This document shows positions 16,761 to 26,557 of a DNA stretch of 64,000 nucleotides, one piece after another. The stretch is taken from contig JAUICH010000026.1 of NCBI GenBank assembly GCA_030427505.1, positions 1-64,000 on the forward strand. The letters are read 5' to 3'. This stretch comes from Verrucomicrobiia bacterium. GTDB taxonomy: Bacteria > Verrucomicrobiota > Verrucomicrobiia > Verrucomicrobiales > DEV007. Under the pieces are notes generated by a model, which made no database searches, was not told the DNA's origin, and worked only from the letters and a program-made list of their open reading frames with translations. Made by a program: the position numbers and the translations under genes. Each line of letters starts with the position of its first letter. Within the stretch, counting starts at the first letter, position 1.

Positions 16761-17741
16761 TCAGCCCGGATACCAGACCTTCCGCGGATCGTCCGGATCG
16801 CGCTCGTACTCCCAGGCCGCGTCGATGAGCTTTTTCATGTTGTAGGCGGGCTGCCAGCCGAGTTCCTTCCGGATCTTGGAATTGTCCAGCCAGGTGGAGT
16901 AGAACTTGGTGGGTACGTTCACGCTTTTCAGGCCGCGGTGCTTCTTCAGGTAGTCAGCCATTTTCTGATAGTCCAGAGGCTGATCCATCGCGATGTTGAA
17001 GAGCTGTTGGCGGGCTCCGGGGTGGTTAATGGCGGTGACGATGGCGCTGACCACGTCATCCACATGAATGATGTTGCGCTTCACCGGCCGGCAATCCGGG
17101 TCCAGCATGATGGGAATGATGCCCTGATCCCGGAATTTTTTCACATGCTTCTCGGAAAAGTAACTGCTCCAGCGCGGGCCGCCGAACTGTTCCGGTCCGA
17201 AGGCAAGGGAGTACTTGAAGTCGTCCTTCTCCATGATCCATGGGGCACGGAGACAGCAGCCATTCAGGTCGTACTGGTGCCAGGACTGCATGAGCATGAC
17301 TTCCTCCAGCACTTTGGAAAGTGCATAACAGCCGGGGTAGGCTTTGTGAGGCGTCTCCTCCGTGATCGGTTCCTCGTAGGGGTAGAAAAAGTGGCCGACC
17401 GAGGCGTCGCCGCCGACGAAGATGAACTGCTCGAAGTCCGGGCTTTCCCGGGCTTCTTCCAGGAGCCAGAACATGCCCTTTACCGCCACGTTCATGACCT
17501 GATCCGGCGTTTCCTTGACCGTGGCCAGATGGAGGACATGGGTGACACCCTTCATCGCTTCCCGGACCACGGTCCGATTGGAGATGGAGCCTTGGAAAAC
17601 TTCCAGCCGGGGGTTCGGCTCCAGAAGCCGACGGTGGCAGAGCGCCCGGACCTGTGCCAGGGAGAAGGCTTCGCCCGAAAAGAAATGGTTCAGAAAGGCC
17701 ATGCCAACTTTACCGGTGGCTCCTGTGATGAGTAGACGCAT
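16761..17741 (-). CDS. NAD-dependent epimerase/dehydratase family protein
   Basis: A 326-residue extended SDR. The N-terminal motif is TGATGKVG (about residues 6-13) and the catalytic Tyr-Lys is in YALSK (about 139-143). The region with IHVDDVVSAIVTAI and the closing LGWQPAYNMKKLIDAAWEY are typical of sugar-nucleotide or sugar epimerases. The substrate cannot be told: related PVC proteins act on UDP-sugars or free hexonates. It is flanked by an SDR gene on the opposite strand and a divergent EamA transporter, with no operon. Confidence 0.82.
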   Translation of the reverse strand: MRLLITGATGKVGMAFLNHFFSGEAFSLAQVRALCHRRLLEPNPRLEVFQGSISNRTVVREAMKGVTHVLHLATVKETPDQVMNVAVKGMFWLLEEARESPDFEQFIFVGGDASVGHFFYPYEEPITEETPHKAYPGCYALSKVLEEVMLMQSWHQYDLNGCCLRAPWIMEKDDFKYSLAFGPEQFGGPRWSSYFSEKHVKKFRDQGIIPIMLDPDCRPVKRNIIHVDDVVSAIVTAINHPGARQQLFNIAMDQPLDYQKMADYLKKHRGLKSVNVPTKFYSTWLDNSKIRKELGWQPAYNMKKLIDAAWEYERDPDDPRKVWYPG

Positions 17742-17925
17742 GGGGTGGTGCCGCGTTTTGAGTATCTAGAGAGTCTAAAAGCGAAGGTTAAGGGTTCAGC
17801 ATAATGAACCGCTCTTAGAAGTTCAAACGAATCAAAACCGCTTCCGCATGACAGAAAAACTGGATGCGCGGGATTGGACGGCGGCGTTTCCGGCGTAAAC
17901 TCAGGGACTTTCCTCCCCAGAGTCC

Positions 17926-18921
17926 GTGAAATCCCCGCCCGTCAGTCAGTCCGGTCCGGCACCGGCGAAACCCCACGCCCACGAAGTTTCTCCCCTTCAC
18001 TTGGGCGGTTTGGTGGTGGGAGCGCTCTGCATTGCCTTTGCGCCGATCTTCGCGGTGCTCAGCGGGCGCGTGGGTGGCGTGGGCATGTGGGACGCCGCGT
18101 TCTGGAGGGTCTTTTTTGGCGCGGTGGCGCTGGCGCCCCTGGCCTGGTTGAGCCGGGGGAGGGGTGTGCCAGCCCGGGGAGGGAAATCGACGAGTGGTTT
18201 TTGGACCTGGGGCTGGCTGTGGTTTCCGGGCGTGATCTTCGCGGGAGACTTCTGGGCCTGGCACTGGTCCTTCGAGCACACTTCGGTGGCGAACTCCACC
18301 CTGCTGGCGAATGTGGCCATTCTGTTCGTGACGCTGTTCGCCTGGCTGGTGTGGAAGGAGCGGATCACCAGGCGCTTTGTGTTGGGGGCTTCGGTGGCTT
18401 TTGGCGGGGTGGTGTTGCTCCTGCTCAGTTCCAAGAACCGCGTGCCGCCCACGGAGGGAAATCCCGTGTTTGGCGATCTGCTCGCCCTGCTTACGGCCTG
18501 TTTTTATGCTTCCTACCAGCTCAGCATGAAGCGCTGCCGCCGGGAGCGCTCGGCTCAGTTACTGATGTTTTGCGCCAGCGCGGTGGCGGCGGTGGTGCTG
18601 CTGCCCTTGGCGTGGTTTCACGAAGATCCCTTCTGGCCGAAGAACGGCCTGGGCTGGCTGCCGTTGATAGGGCTGGGCTTCGTTTCCCATGCCGCCGGGC
18701 AGGGGATGATCGCCTGGGGACTGGCGGGCGTTCCGGCCAGCCTGGCGTCCGTCATGCTGCTGGTGCAACCCGTCTGCACGGCCCTGCTGGGGGCCGTGAT
18801 CCTGGGCCAGCCGCTGGTACCTTGGCAGATCTACGGTGGCGCGGCGGTTCTGGCGGGACTGTTTGTCGCGGTGAGGGCACAAGTCCGGCGGCCAGCAGCG
18901 GTAAAGGCGACCGGGCCCTAA
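17926..18921 (+). CDS. EamA/DMT-family transporter
   Basis: A 331-residue integral membrane protein of the drug/metabolite transporter superfamily, with two EamA repeats of five helices (about residues 28-165 and 185-315). The first repeat holds VGMWDAAFWRVFFGA and FEHTSVANSTLLANVAILFVTLFAWLVWKE, with the characteristic W-K-E-R-I motif closing helix 4. The C-terminus is basic. Members export amino acids, nucleosides or other small metabolites; the substrate here is not indicated. The start codon is GTG at 17926, since no suitable ATG precedes the first helix. Confidence 0.85.
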   Translation: MKSPPVSQSGPAPAKPHAHEVSPLHLGGLVVGALCIAFAPIFAVLSGRVGGVGMWDAAFWRVFFGAVALAPLAWLSRGRGVPARGGKSTSGFWTWGWLWFPGVIFAGDFWAWHWSFEHTSVANSTLLANVAILFVTLFAWLVWKERITRRFVLGASVAFGGVVLLLLSSKNRVPPTEGNPVFGDLLALLTACFYASYQLSMKRCRRERSAQLLMFCASAVAAVVLLPLAWFHEDPFWPKNGLGWLPLIGLGFVSHAAGQGMIAWGLAGVPASLASVMLLVQPVCTALLGAVILGQPLVPWQIYGGAAVLAGLFVAVRAQVRRPAAVKATGP

Positions 18922-19021
18922 AAATCGCAAGAGATCCCAGGAAAGCTTTGAAGTAGTCACTTTTGACCCGCTGGGCAGCCGGAAAAGGCTCGGGACTTGC
19001 CCCTTGAGACGAGGCCATTCC

Positions 19022-19040
19022 AGACCGATAGTAGCGGTCT
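19022..19040 (+). promoter_or_regulatory. Hairpin abutting the start codon of the ClpX-like gene
   Basis: AGACCGATAGTAGCGGTCT is a perfect 6-bp inverted repeat with a 7-base spacer that ends at the base before the ATG at 19041. As RNA it would form a small hairpin in the initiation region; as DNA it could be a dimeric operator. No Shine-Dalgarno is visible. Confidence 0.35.
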
Positions 19041-20753
19041 ATGTCAAAGGACGACGATCAGACTCCTAATACCCCATCTCCTCATGAAGTCGCCAAGAAG
19101 CTGGCGGATTTTATGAAAGCGAATTTTGGGGACGCGGTCTCATTTCAGACCGTAAACGAGTCCATGGGCGCCACGCCGGACGATGGTTCGCCCTACTCGA
19201 CCGAATTCAATAAGAAGGAAGAAGAAGACCGGAGCATTTTCGATTTCGACCTCCGGCCTCGTGACGTGAGAGATCACCTGGATCGCTTCGTGATCCGCCA
19301 GGAAGAGGCGAAAAAGGTGCTCTCCATCGCGGTGTGCGATCACTACAACCACGCCAAGTTCATGCGGCGCCTGGAAACTTCCGCGCCAGAAAAGGCCCGG
19401 GAATTGGAATATTCCAAGCAAAACGTCATCGTGGTGGGGCCGACCGGCGTGGGGAAAACCTACCTCGTCAAGCACATCGCGGAACTCATCGGCGTGCCCT
19501 TTGTGAAGGCAGACGCGACCAAGTTCAGCGAAACCGGTTACGTCGGCGCGGACGTGGACGACCTGGTGCGGGAGTTGGTCCGCAAGGCGGACGGCAACGT
19601 GGAACTGGCGGAATACGGCATCGTTTACATCGACGAGGTCGATAAGCTGGCCACCCAGGGAAACATGATCGGGCGCGACGTCAGCGGCCGTGGCGTGCAG
19701 ACCACGCTGCTGAAGTTGATGGAAGAGACCGAAGTGCCGCTGCGTAACCCCATGGACATTCAGTCCCAGATGCAGGCCATGATGGACCTGACCCGGGGCC
19801 GTTCCGGATCGCCGACCAAGGACATCATCAACACGCGCCACATTCTGTTCATCGTGAGCGGAGCGTTTACCGGCCTGGAAAAAATCGTGCGCGACCGCAT
19901 GCGGCAGGGCTCCATCGGCTTCGGCGCGGACATGCGCGAACTGCCCATGGACTCCGACCTGTTCCGCCATGTGGAAACCCAGGACTTCATCGATTTTGGG
20001 TTCGAAGCGGAATTCATCGGCCGCCTGCCGGTGCGGGTGGTGTGCGAACACCTGAGCGCTGACGATTTGTTCGAGATCATGAGCAATTCCGAAGGCAGTC
20101 TGATCCGTCAGTACGAACGGGAGTTTGAAGCCTACGGCATCCAGGCGCATTTCGAGGAAGACGCTTTGCGTGCCATCGCGGAGAAGGCCGAAGCTGAAAA
20201 TACTGGCGCTCGCAGCCTGATGACGGTTTGCGAGCGGGTGCTGCGGAATTTTAAATTCGAACTTCCCGGCACGGCGGTGTCCGAACTGAAAATTGACCGC
20301 GAACTGGTGGAACAACCGGTGGCGGTTTTGGAAAAGTACCGCGAAGCCGCTTCGAAAATAGGCGATTCAAAATTGCTGACCGAACTGGCCGGGTTCCGGC
20401 GGCAATTCGCGGAGGAACACGGCGTGGAGATCGCCTTTGAGGACAGCGCCATTACCCGGCTGGCGGAGATCAGCGCCAAAGAGAACATGAGCGTGCTGGC
20501 CCTTTGCCGCCAGTTGTTCCGCGACTACCAGTTCGGGCTGAAGTTGATCCAGAAGAACACCACTCAGGACCGGTTCAAGCTGCCCGCGGAAGCGGTGGAC
20601 GATCCCGACCACTACCTGAGTGACTTGGTGGTGGCTTCCTATTCTCACCGCCGGGCGAACCGGGAGGCAAACGCGCAAGCCGCCGCCGGTGAGGAGCCTT
20701 CTTCACTTGCCGGGGAAGAAGGCTCGAATCAGGATGGCAATAGTGACCAATAG
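19041..20753 (+). CDS. ClpX-like AAA+ ATPase without zinc domain
   Basis: A 570-residue AAA+ unfoldase close to ClpX. Walker A is GPTGVGKT (133-140), the pore loop is GYVG (in [12 protein letters not shown]), Walker B is IVYIDEVDK, and the ClpP-docking IGF loop is conserved (IGFGA from residue 292), followed by [10 protein letters not shown] and the sensor-2 region TGARSL. It differs from standard ClpX in three ways. It lacks the four-cysteine N-terminal zinc domain and has an acidic, Ser/Pro-rich lead instead. The RKH-loop region reads GRSGSPTKD. About 140 extra residues follow the small AAA domain, partly resembling a second copy of it ([20 protein letters not shown]). The IGF loop argues for pairing with a ClpP. 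Confidence 0.85.
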   Translation: MSKDDDQTPNTPSPHEVAKKLADFMKANFGDAVSFQTVNESMGATPDDGSPYSTEFNKKEEEDRSIFDFDLRPRDVRDHLDRFVIRQEEAKKVLSIAVCDHYNHAKFMRRLETSAPEKARELEYSKQNVIVVGPTGVGKTYLVKHIAELIGVPFVKADATKFSETGYVGADVDDLVRELVRKADGNVELAEYGIVYIDEVDKLATQGNMIGRDVSGRGVQTTLLKLMEETEVPLRNPMDIQSQMQAMMDLTRGRSGSPTKDIINTRHILFIVSGAFTGLEKIVRDRMRQGSIGFGADMRELPMDSDLFRHVETQDFIDFGFEAEFIGRLPVRVVCEHLSADDLFEIMSNSEGSLIRQYEREFEAYGIQAHFEEDALRAIAEKAEAENTGARSLMTVCERVLRNFKFELPGTAVSELKIDRELVEQPVAVLEKYREAASKIGDSKLLTELAGFRRQFAEEHGVEIAFEDSAITRLAEISAKENMSVLALCRQLFRDYQFGLKLIQKNTTQDRFKLPAEAVDDPDHYLSDLVVASYSHRRANREANAQAAAGEEPSSLAGEEGSNQDGNSDQ

Positions 20754-20814
20754 GCATTTATTCGAAGCCGCGACTTGACGGCTCAGTCCTGAAGCTGTCA
20801 CACCGTTTCCCGAA

Positions 20815-22128
20815 ATGCGTCGATACATTGCAGTCAGCCTGTTGGTGGGATTCCTTGCGGCATCCCTGATGGTGACGGTGCACTCGGCAGGCCTCTTCAG
20901 TGGTCTCGCGGAGTGGCTACACGGTCTCTTCCAGGCGGGGGGCTTTTTTCCGGGAGAGTTGGGCATCGAAAACGAGTGGGCTTGGCTGGAGGTCACGCTG
21001 ATTGTGGGGCTGGCCTTTGGCACGGCCTGGTGCGTCATCGACATTCCGCAGGTCAGTCATAAGTTTCTCATCTTCATGGTATTGCTGGCCACGGTGGCGG
21101 GCTTGTCTCCCACCTTGTCGATGTATGGAATTTTCGTGGAGCCGTTTTCCAGCATCGGCAGTGTCATCACCAGCGGCGTCATGGCTTTGCTCTACGCGGG
21201 GACGGAGCACGGCACGCGGAAGCGGGTCCTCCAGGCGGTGCTGGGCCACCGGGTTTCCAAGCAGACCTTCTCTCGCCTGCTGAACAATAAGGAGCGGATC
21301 AACCTGGAGGGTGGCGTGCGCATCGCCACTGTCTTGACCTGCCGGATGTTCAACCACTCCGATCTCCGGGAAAAAATGGAGCCGGCGGACATCCTGGCGA
21401 TGACGAACAAGTTCCTGAAAAACACGGCGGAGTTCCTCAAGTCCCGCGGTGGCTACGTGGATGAGTCCAGCCCGGACTGTGTGCGGGTCTTCTTTGGACT
21501 GCTGGAGGAGGAAGAACCTCATGCGGAGAATGCCTGCCGGACGGCGCTGGAGTTGAAGACGCGCTTGATGAACCTGAATGATGAGTGCGAGAACAAGTGG
21601 TTCCAGCGCCTCCAATACGGCGTGGCCATCAGCACGGGGCCGATGACCGTGGGGGTCTATGGCGCATCCTCGGATTACTACCTCAGCGCGGTGGGTAGCG
21701 AGATCGACTTCTGCCGCCGCCTGAGCGGAGCGAACACGCGGTATCATTCGGATGTATTGATCAGCGCTCATACCTACCGCTTCCTCCGGGACCGGATCGA
21801 AGTTCGGCCCATCGAAATGCTCTACGATCCCGATCACAACATCATGACGGAGTTTTACCAACTGCTGTCCATGAGCGGAAACTTCAGCGAACCGGCCGCG
21901 AAACGGCGGGACGCGTTTTGGTCAGGCGTTATCTTTTACCGGGCCGGAAAATACGAAGAAGCCTTGGAAGAATTTTCCAAGGCCAAACAGCCCGGAATCA
22001 AAGACGGTCCCCTGCGGTATTTCATCGAGCGCACGCAAACGCGCATGGCGCGGGACGAGCCGGAACCACCGGAAAATTCCCACGAGTTGACCGACCAGGG
22101 GCATGCCCGGTTGTTGAACACGCTCTAA
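20815..22128 (+). CDS. Membrane protein with degenerate class III cyclase domain
   Basis: A 437-residue protein with about three or four N-terminal membrane helices (residues 5-20, 58-75, 84-105 and 115-130), a cyclase homology domain (about 170-345) and a C-terminal TPR-like hairpin (FYRAGKYEEALEEFSKAKQP). The cyclase domain has lost key residues. The first metal Asp position (consensus VLFAD) reads VLTCR, with Arg177, and the base-contacting Lys position is Glu217; the second Asp is kept (Asp221). I expect no cyclase activity. A nucleotide-sensing or protein-interaction role is plausible but unproven. It ends 7 bases before recR. Confidence 0.75.
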   Translation: MRRYIAVSLLVGFLAASLMVTVHSAGLFSGLAEWLHGLFQAGGFFPGELGIENEWAWLEVTLIVGLAFGTAWCVIDIPQVSHKFLIFMVLLATVAGLSPTLSMYGIFVEPFSSIGSVITSGVMALLYAGTEHGTRKRVLQAVLGHRVSKQTFSRLLNNKERINLEGGVRIATVLTCRMFNHSDLREKMEPADILAMTNKFLKNTAEFLKSRGGYVDESSPDCVRVFFGLLEEEEPHAENACRTALELKTRLMNLNDECENKWFQRLQYGVAISTGPMTVGVYGASSDYYLSAVGSEIDFCRRLSGANTRYHSDVLISAHTYRFLRDRIEVRPIEMLYDPDHNIMTEFYQLLSMSGNFSEPAAKRRDAFWSGVIFYRAGKYEEALEEFSKAKQPGIKDGPLRYFIERTQTRMARDEPEPPENSHELTDQGHARLLNTL

Positions 22129-22135
22129 GACGACT

Positions 22136-22756
22136 TTGAGCCAGGTAGATTACCCGCGGCAGGTCAAGGAACTGATCCTGCACCTAAAGAAACTTCCGGG
22201 CATCGGCCCGCGCGGCGCGGAGCGGATCGCCATCTGGCTGCTTCAGCAGGATGGCGGGGTGGCGCAGTCTTTTGCCGCCACGGTGGAAAAGGCCCGGGGA
22301 GAGGTGTGGGAGTGCGGCGTCTGCGGCTTTTTCTCCACCGAGCAGGGCTGCCCCATCTGTGACGGTTCGGGCCGGGACGAGACGGTGCTGTGCGTGGTGG
22401 AACAGCCCACGGATATTCTGCCGCTGGAACGGAGCGGCGCGTTTCGGGGGCACTACCACGCGCTGCGGGGGAAAATCTCGCCGCTGGACAACGTGGGGCC
22501 GGACGACCTCAGGATTGGTGAGTTGATGGACAGGCTCAAAAAGGGAGCTTTCGAAGAAGTGATTCTGGCGCTTGGGGCTGATGTAGAGGGAGAAGCGACT
22601 TCCAATTACCTGGTGGAAGTGCTTGAGAACGAAGGGTTAAAGATTACACGCCTGGCCATGGGTATTCCCGTGGGCGGCGGGCTCGAATCGGCGGACGAAC
22701 TGACCCTGTTCCGGGCGGTACAAGGGCGGACGGCTTTGGGGCGTGGTGGGAGTTGA
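22136..22756 (+). CDS. recR: Recombination protein RecR
   Basis: A 206-residue RecR, which acts with RecO and RecF to load RecA at gaps. An N-terminal helix-hairpin-helix is visible in KKLPGIGPRGAERIAIWLL. A C4 zinc finger follows (CGVCGFF, then GCPICDGSGRD), then the Toprim domain with VEQPTDILPLERSG, and the C-terminal segment ITRLAMGIPVGG. The length and order are standard. The start is TTG at 22136, since no ATG or GTG lies upstream of the conserved N-terminus. It follows the cyclase-like gene by 7 bases, so the two are probably cotranscribed. Confidence 0.93.
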   Translation: MSQVDYPRQVKELILHLKKLPGIGPRGAERIAIWLLQQDGGVAQSFAATVEKARGEVWECGVCGFFSTEQGCPICDGSGRDETVLCVVEQPTDILPLERSGAFRGHYHALRGKISPLDNVGPDDLRIGELMDRLKKGAFEEVILALGADVEGEATSNYLVEVLENEGLKITRLAMGIPVGGGLESADELTLFRAVQGRTALGRGGS

Positions 22757-23054
22757 GGTGGCGTCTGGGGGAGCTTTGGGGTGGCCGGAGTGTTGCGCCA
22801 GACAAGGAGACAAGGAGAGGGAAAAAATGGAGCGGTGCGGAGATGGGTGGGATGGAGTGAGTGGGGGAATTTTGGTTGGGGGTGTGCGTTTTTTGGGGGC
22901 GTTTTCGGGTAGGGACCGGGGGGATTTGAAATCTTGTTGCGGGAATGGGGACTCGTACCTAGTGTTGGGCGCTTTTTCGCCGGGGGTGACATGGGACGGC
23001 AGAGGATAGAGAGCGCTTGCCGGACGGCGGGCTGACGGATAGAAGCGAAGAAAC
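22757..23054. other. Non-coding gap with short octamer repeat
   Basis: This GT-rich 298-base gap between recR and xylulokinase has no convincing frame. It contains two units of GACAAGGA (22801-22816) preceded by TGTTGCGCCA. This is the solo form of the octamer array that brackets the S23 gene at 42851-43502. Nothing else is recognised. Confidence 0.55.
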
Positions 23055-24554
23055 ATGTTTTTCATAGGCATCGATAGCGGGACCCAGAGCACCAAGGCCG
23101 TGGTGCTGGAGTTCGAGACGGGCCGGATCGTGGCCCAGGCGCAGGAGGCGTATGACCTCCTGAGCGGGCTGCCGGACGGGCACCTGGAGCAGCATCCGGA
23201 GACGTGGATTCGCGCGGTGCGGAATACCGTCGCCTCCTGCCTGGCTCAATTGGGTCCCCGGCGCGGCGAGGTGCGGGGCATCGGCGTCAGCGGTCAGCAG
23301 CACGGCCTGGTGGTGCTGAACGAGCGTGATGAAGTGGTGCGCCCGGCGAAACTGTGGTGCGACACTTCCACCGCCGACCAGTGCGACCAGTTCGCGGCGC
23401 ATTTCGCGGGGGCGGCCGGATTGATCGAACTGGCGGGCAACGCCGTTCTGCCCGGCTACACGGCGCCCAAGATCCTGTGGCTCAAGCAGAACGAGCCGGA
23501 GAACTTTGCCGCCACCAAGACGGTCCTGCTGCCGCACGACTACATCAATTTCTGGCTGACCGGCGTGAAACGCATGGAGTATGGCGATGCTTCAGGCACC
23601 GGTCTGATGAACGTGCGCACCCGGGAGTGGTGCGGGGAACTGGTGGATTTCATCGACCCGAGCGTGCGTGACATGCTGCCGCCGCTGGGTTCCTCCAACG
23701 AAAGCCATGGCCGCCTGAAAGCCGAACTGTGCGAGGAGTGGGGCCTGACCCCCGACATCGTGGTCAGCGCCGGTGGCGGCGACAACATGATGGGGGCCAT
23801 CGGCACGGGGAACATCAAGCCCGGCGTGGTGACGGCCAGTTTTGGCACTTCCGGCACCCTGTACGGCTGCGCGGCGGAACCCGTGATCGACCCGAAAGGG
23901 GAAGTGGCCGCGTTTTGCGACAGCGCGGACCAGTGGCTGCCGCTGGTGTGCACGATGAACGTGACCGTGGTGACCGAGCAGGTGCGCAAGCTGTTCGGCT
24001 GGGAACTTTCCGAACTGGAAAGCGAAATCGCCGCCTCGGCTCCGGGAGCGGATGGCCTTCAGTTTCTGCCCTACCTGACCGGAGAGCGGACCCCGAACCT
24101 GCCGAAAGGCTCGGGTGTGCTGCATGGTTTGAGGCCTTCCAACATGACGAAGGGCAACATCGGCCGGGCCGCCATGGAAGGGGCGACCCTGGGCCTGGCC
24201 TACGGGCTGCGCCGTTTCCGCGAACTGGGCATGAGCCCGGCGGAGATTCGCCTGACGGGCGGCGGGACAAAGAGCCCGGTGTGGCGACAGATTTCGGCGG
24301 ATATTTTTGGCGTTCCGGTGGTGACCTTGGCCACTTCCGAAGGCGCGGGCCTGGGCGCGGCGATTCAGGCCGCCTATGTGACACAATTGGAACTCGGCGC
24401 CGCCAGTACTTATGAAGAATTGACCGATCGGCTGGTGGAAACGGATGAAAATACCCGTTGCGAACCAGATTCCGGCCGCACCGCGCTTTACGCGGAAAAG
24501 TTGGACGGACAGTTGGAATTGACCCGCCGATTGAACGAGGCCGGATGGCTGTGA
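23055..24554 (+). CDS. xylB: Xylulokinase
   Basis: A 499-residue FGGY-family carbohydrate kinase, best fitted by xylulokinase (D-xylulose to xylulose 5-phosphate with ATP). The N-terminal phosphate loop is GIDSGTQSTK, the substrate segment is GQQHGLVVL with WCDTSTADQ, and the FGGY C-terminal segment is LTGGGTKSPVWRQISADIFG. The length is normal. No xylose isomerase or xylose transporter is nearby, so the kinase stands alone. Some 2-ketose specificity remains open, since FGGY subfamilies are hard to separate by eye. Confidence 0.88.
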   Translation: MFFIGIDSGTQSTKAVVLEFETGRIVAQAQEAYDLLSGLPDGHLEQHPETWIRAVRNTVASCLAQLGPRRGEVRGIGVSGQQHGLVVLNERDEVVRPAKLWCDTSTADQCDQFAAHFAGAAGLIELAGNAVLPGYTAPKILWLKQNEPENFAATKTVLLPHDYINFWLTGVKRMEYGDASGTGLMNVRTREWCGELVDFIDPSVRDMLPPLGSSNESHGRLKAELCEEWGLTPDIVVSAGGGDNMMGAIGTGNIKPGVVTASFGTSGTLYGCAAEPVIDPKGEVAAFCDSADQWLPLVCTMNVTVVTEQVRKLFGWELSELESEIAASAPGADGLQFLPYLTGERTPNLPKGSGVLHGLRPSNMTKGNIGRAAMEGATLGLAYGLRRFRELGMSPAEIRLTGGGTKSPVWRQISADIFGVPVVTLATSEGAGLGAAIQAAYVTQLELGAASTYEELTDRLVETDENTRCEPDSGRTALYAEKLDGQLELTRRLNEAGWL

Positions 24555-24619
24555 GTCCAAACAGGCCAGTTTCCCGCTCCGGCACGATTTTTCCCATTTA
24601 GATTTTCTGACAATCACCT

Positions 24620-25399
24620 ATGGATAGTTCCCATGCGGCTTTGGCCGAAACGACGGAAAACCCCCTTGAAATCACACTCGCCCGGCCCTGTTGCCGGCGC
24701 ATGGAAATGGCAATCCCGGGAGAGCGTAAGCGCCTGGACCCCCTGGCCGCTCCCGATCTGGTCAGTGTGAGTCCGAAAGCCCGCTTTTACGGCTGGCTGA
24801 TCGCTCTGGTCATCCGCCTGTTCAGCATGACGCTGCGCTATAAGCTTACTGACAGGGCCGGCATCACGAAAGACGATCCGGACGAACGGCTGATTTGGGC
24901 TTTCTGGCACAACCGGATGTTTGCCCTGCCGATCGCCTACCGGCGGTATTTCAGCCACCGGACGGGCGCGGTTTTGACCAGCGCCAGCCGGGACGGCGAG
25001 GTGCTGGCGGCCACGATGCAGGAATTTGGCTGCGCCGCCGTGCGGGGCTCCAGTTCCCGCCGGGGCACCCAGGCCCTGATGGGGCTGATGCGGTGGATCG
25101 AAGGCGGTTACGACGTGTGCATCACCCCCGACGGTCCTCGTGGTCCTCGCTATCGGCTTTCTCCGGGCATGATCAAGCTGGCCCAAAAGACCGGCGCCCG
25201 GATCCTGCCCATTCACGTTACATACGAAAACGCATGGAAATTGAAGAGCTGGGACCGGTTCCGGATTCCCAAACCGTTTTCAAAGGTGAGTGTCACACTG
25301 GGGCCCTACCTGACGGTAGTCGCGGACGCGGAAGACGATGCTTTTGAGCGGGAACGGGCCCGGATCGAACAAGTCCTGAGAGACGATGAAGTTGATTGA
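24620..25399 (+). CDS. DUF374 lysophospholipid acyltransferase family protein
   Basis: A 259-residue acyltransferase of the DUF374 family, which acylates a lipid precursor at the inner membrane. One hydrophobic helix ([17 protein letters not shown], about residues 55-72) precedes the catalytic domain. Visible signatures are the W-H-N-R segment ([11 protein letters not shown]), [21 protein letters not shown] and the PDGPRGPRY loop. Members act on lipid A, ornithine lipids or similar; the acceptor is not decided here. Its last 14 bases overlap folD in another frame, so the two are likely cotranscribed. The first 45 residues are poorly conserved, so the true start may lie later. Confidence 0.82.
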   Translation: MDSSHAALAETTENPLEITLARPCCRRMEMAIPGERKRLDPLAAPDLVSVSPKARFYGWLIALVIRLFSMTLRYKLTDRAGITKDDPDERLIWAFWHNRMFALPIAYRRYFSHRTGAVLTSASRDGEVLAATMQEFGCAAVRGSSSRRGTQALMGLMRWIEGGYDVCITPDGPRGPRYRLSPGMIKLAQKTGARILPIHVTYENAWKLKSWDRFRIPKPFSKVSVTLGPYLTVVADAEDDAFERERARIEQVLRDDEVD

Positions 25400-26279
25400 A
25401 GGAAAACCGGTCGCTGAAGCGGTTTACGAAGAGTGCCGGAGCGACCTGGAGCGCTTGAAGGCGGCGGGTCACCTGCCCGGCTTGGCGGTGATCCTGGTGG
25501 GAGACGATCCGGCTTCCCAAGCCTACGTGGCCGCCAAGGACCGGAAGTGCAAGGAACTGGGCCTGCACTCGCTGAAGATCGAACTGCCGAAAGACACCAC
25601 CCAGGAAGCTCTGCTGGAAGAAGTCCGGAAACAGAACGCGGACCCGGCCATCCACGGCATCTTGGTGCAGATGCCGCTGCCCCCGCACCTGGACGAGCGG
25701 GAGGTAATTTTGGCGATTTCTCCTGAAAAAGATGTGGATGGCCTGCACCCGGTGAACCTGGGGAAGCTGGCGATGGACGATCCCACGGGCTTCGCGCCCT
25801 GCACGCCGCTGGGCTGTCAGCGAATGCTGATGGAAAACGGCGGGGTGGAAGGCAAGAACGTGGTCATCCTGGGCCGCAGCTTGCTGGTGGGTAAAAGCCT
25901 GGCCTTTCTGCTGCTGCAAAAAGGAGCGGCGGGAAACGCCACGGTCACGGTGGCGCACTCCCGGACGAAGAACCTTTCCGAGGTCACCCGCGAGGCGGAC
26001 ATTCTGGTGGCGGCGATCGGGAAGCCCCATTTTGTCACGCCGGAAATGGTGAAAGACGGCGCCGTGGTGATCGACGTCGGCATCAACCGGGTGGAAGATC
26101 CCGCCGCCAAGAAGGGCTACCGGCTGGTGGGAGACGTGAATTTTGACGCCGTGGCGCCGAAGTGCTCCGCCATTACGCCCGTTCCCGGCGGCGTGGGCGT
26201 GATGACCATCGCCATGCTGATGGCGAATACCATCCGAAGCTGCGCCATGAAGGCGGGGTTGGCGGAAGTGTCAGAGTAG
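25386..26279 (+). CDS. folD: Bifunctional methylene-THF dehydrogenase/cyclohydrolase FolD
   Basis: A 297-residue FolD, which interconverts 5,10-methylene-THF and 10-formyl-THF in one-carbon metabolism. Catalytic Lys and Tyr lie in the first domain ([13 protein letters not shown]), followed by [23 protein letters not shown], the NAD(P) site [10 protein letters not shown], and the closing [16 protein letters not shown] (usual form PGGVGPMT). The length is normal. It overlaps the upstream acyltransferase by 14 bases. Confidence 0.95.
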   Translation: MKLIEGKPVAEAVYEECRSDLERLKAAGHLPGLAVILVGDDPASQAYVAAKDRKCKELGLHSLKIELPKDTTQEALLEEVRKQNADPAIHGILVQMPLPPHLDEREVILAISPEKDVDGLHPVNLGKLAMDDPTGFAPCTPLGCQRMLMENGGVEGKNVVILGRSLLVGKSLAFLLLQKGAAGNATVTVAHSRTKNLSEVTREADILVAAIGKPHFVTPEMVKDGAVVIDVGINRVEDPAAKKGYRLVGDVNFDAVAPKCSAITPVPGGVGVMTIAMLMANTIRSCAMKAGLAEVSE

Positions 26280-26557
26280 AGCGGGTAGCTCCCCTCTTGG
26301 CTGGGGGGCAGGGGAATAGCCGCTAAAAGGCGCAAAAGGCGCAAGAAGATATCTGGCGGGATGGCCGCTCAGATGGGTTTTGGTGGCTTTGTTGGAGGGA
26401 ATGGAAGGCCATCAGGAATGATCTTGGCACGAATGCCAGTTGACGCCCGAGCTGAAAATGACCGTTGCGTGTACGTCCGCGGAAAATTTGGCCGGTGAGG
26501 GCAGGCGAGTCTGGCTCCCGAGATCCGTGGCTTTGCGGGGCCAGAGGCGGAGCGAAT
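26280..26557. other. Non-coding gap with AAAAGGCGC repeat
   Basis: This stretch between folD and a convergent membrane-protein gene has no supported frame. AAAAGGCGC occurs twice in tandem (26325-26342), next to a C-rich/G-rich pair (CCCCTC, GGGGGGCAGGGG) that may fold back. I see no clear terminator. Confidence 0.5.

Noticed and set aside
19140-20315. 391-codon minus-strand frame opposite the ClpX-like gene
   Set aside because: The plus strand carries all AAA+ motifs; the antisense frame has none.
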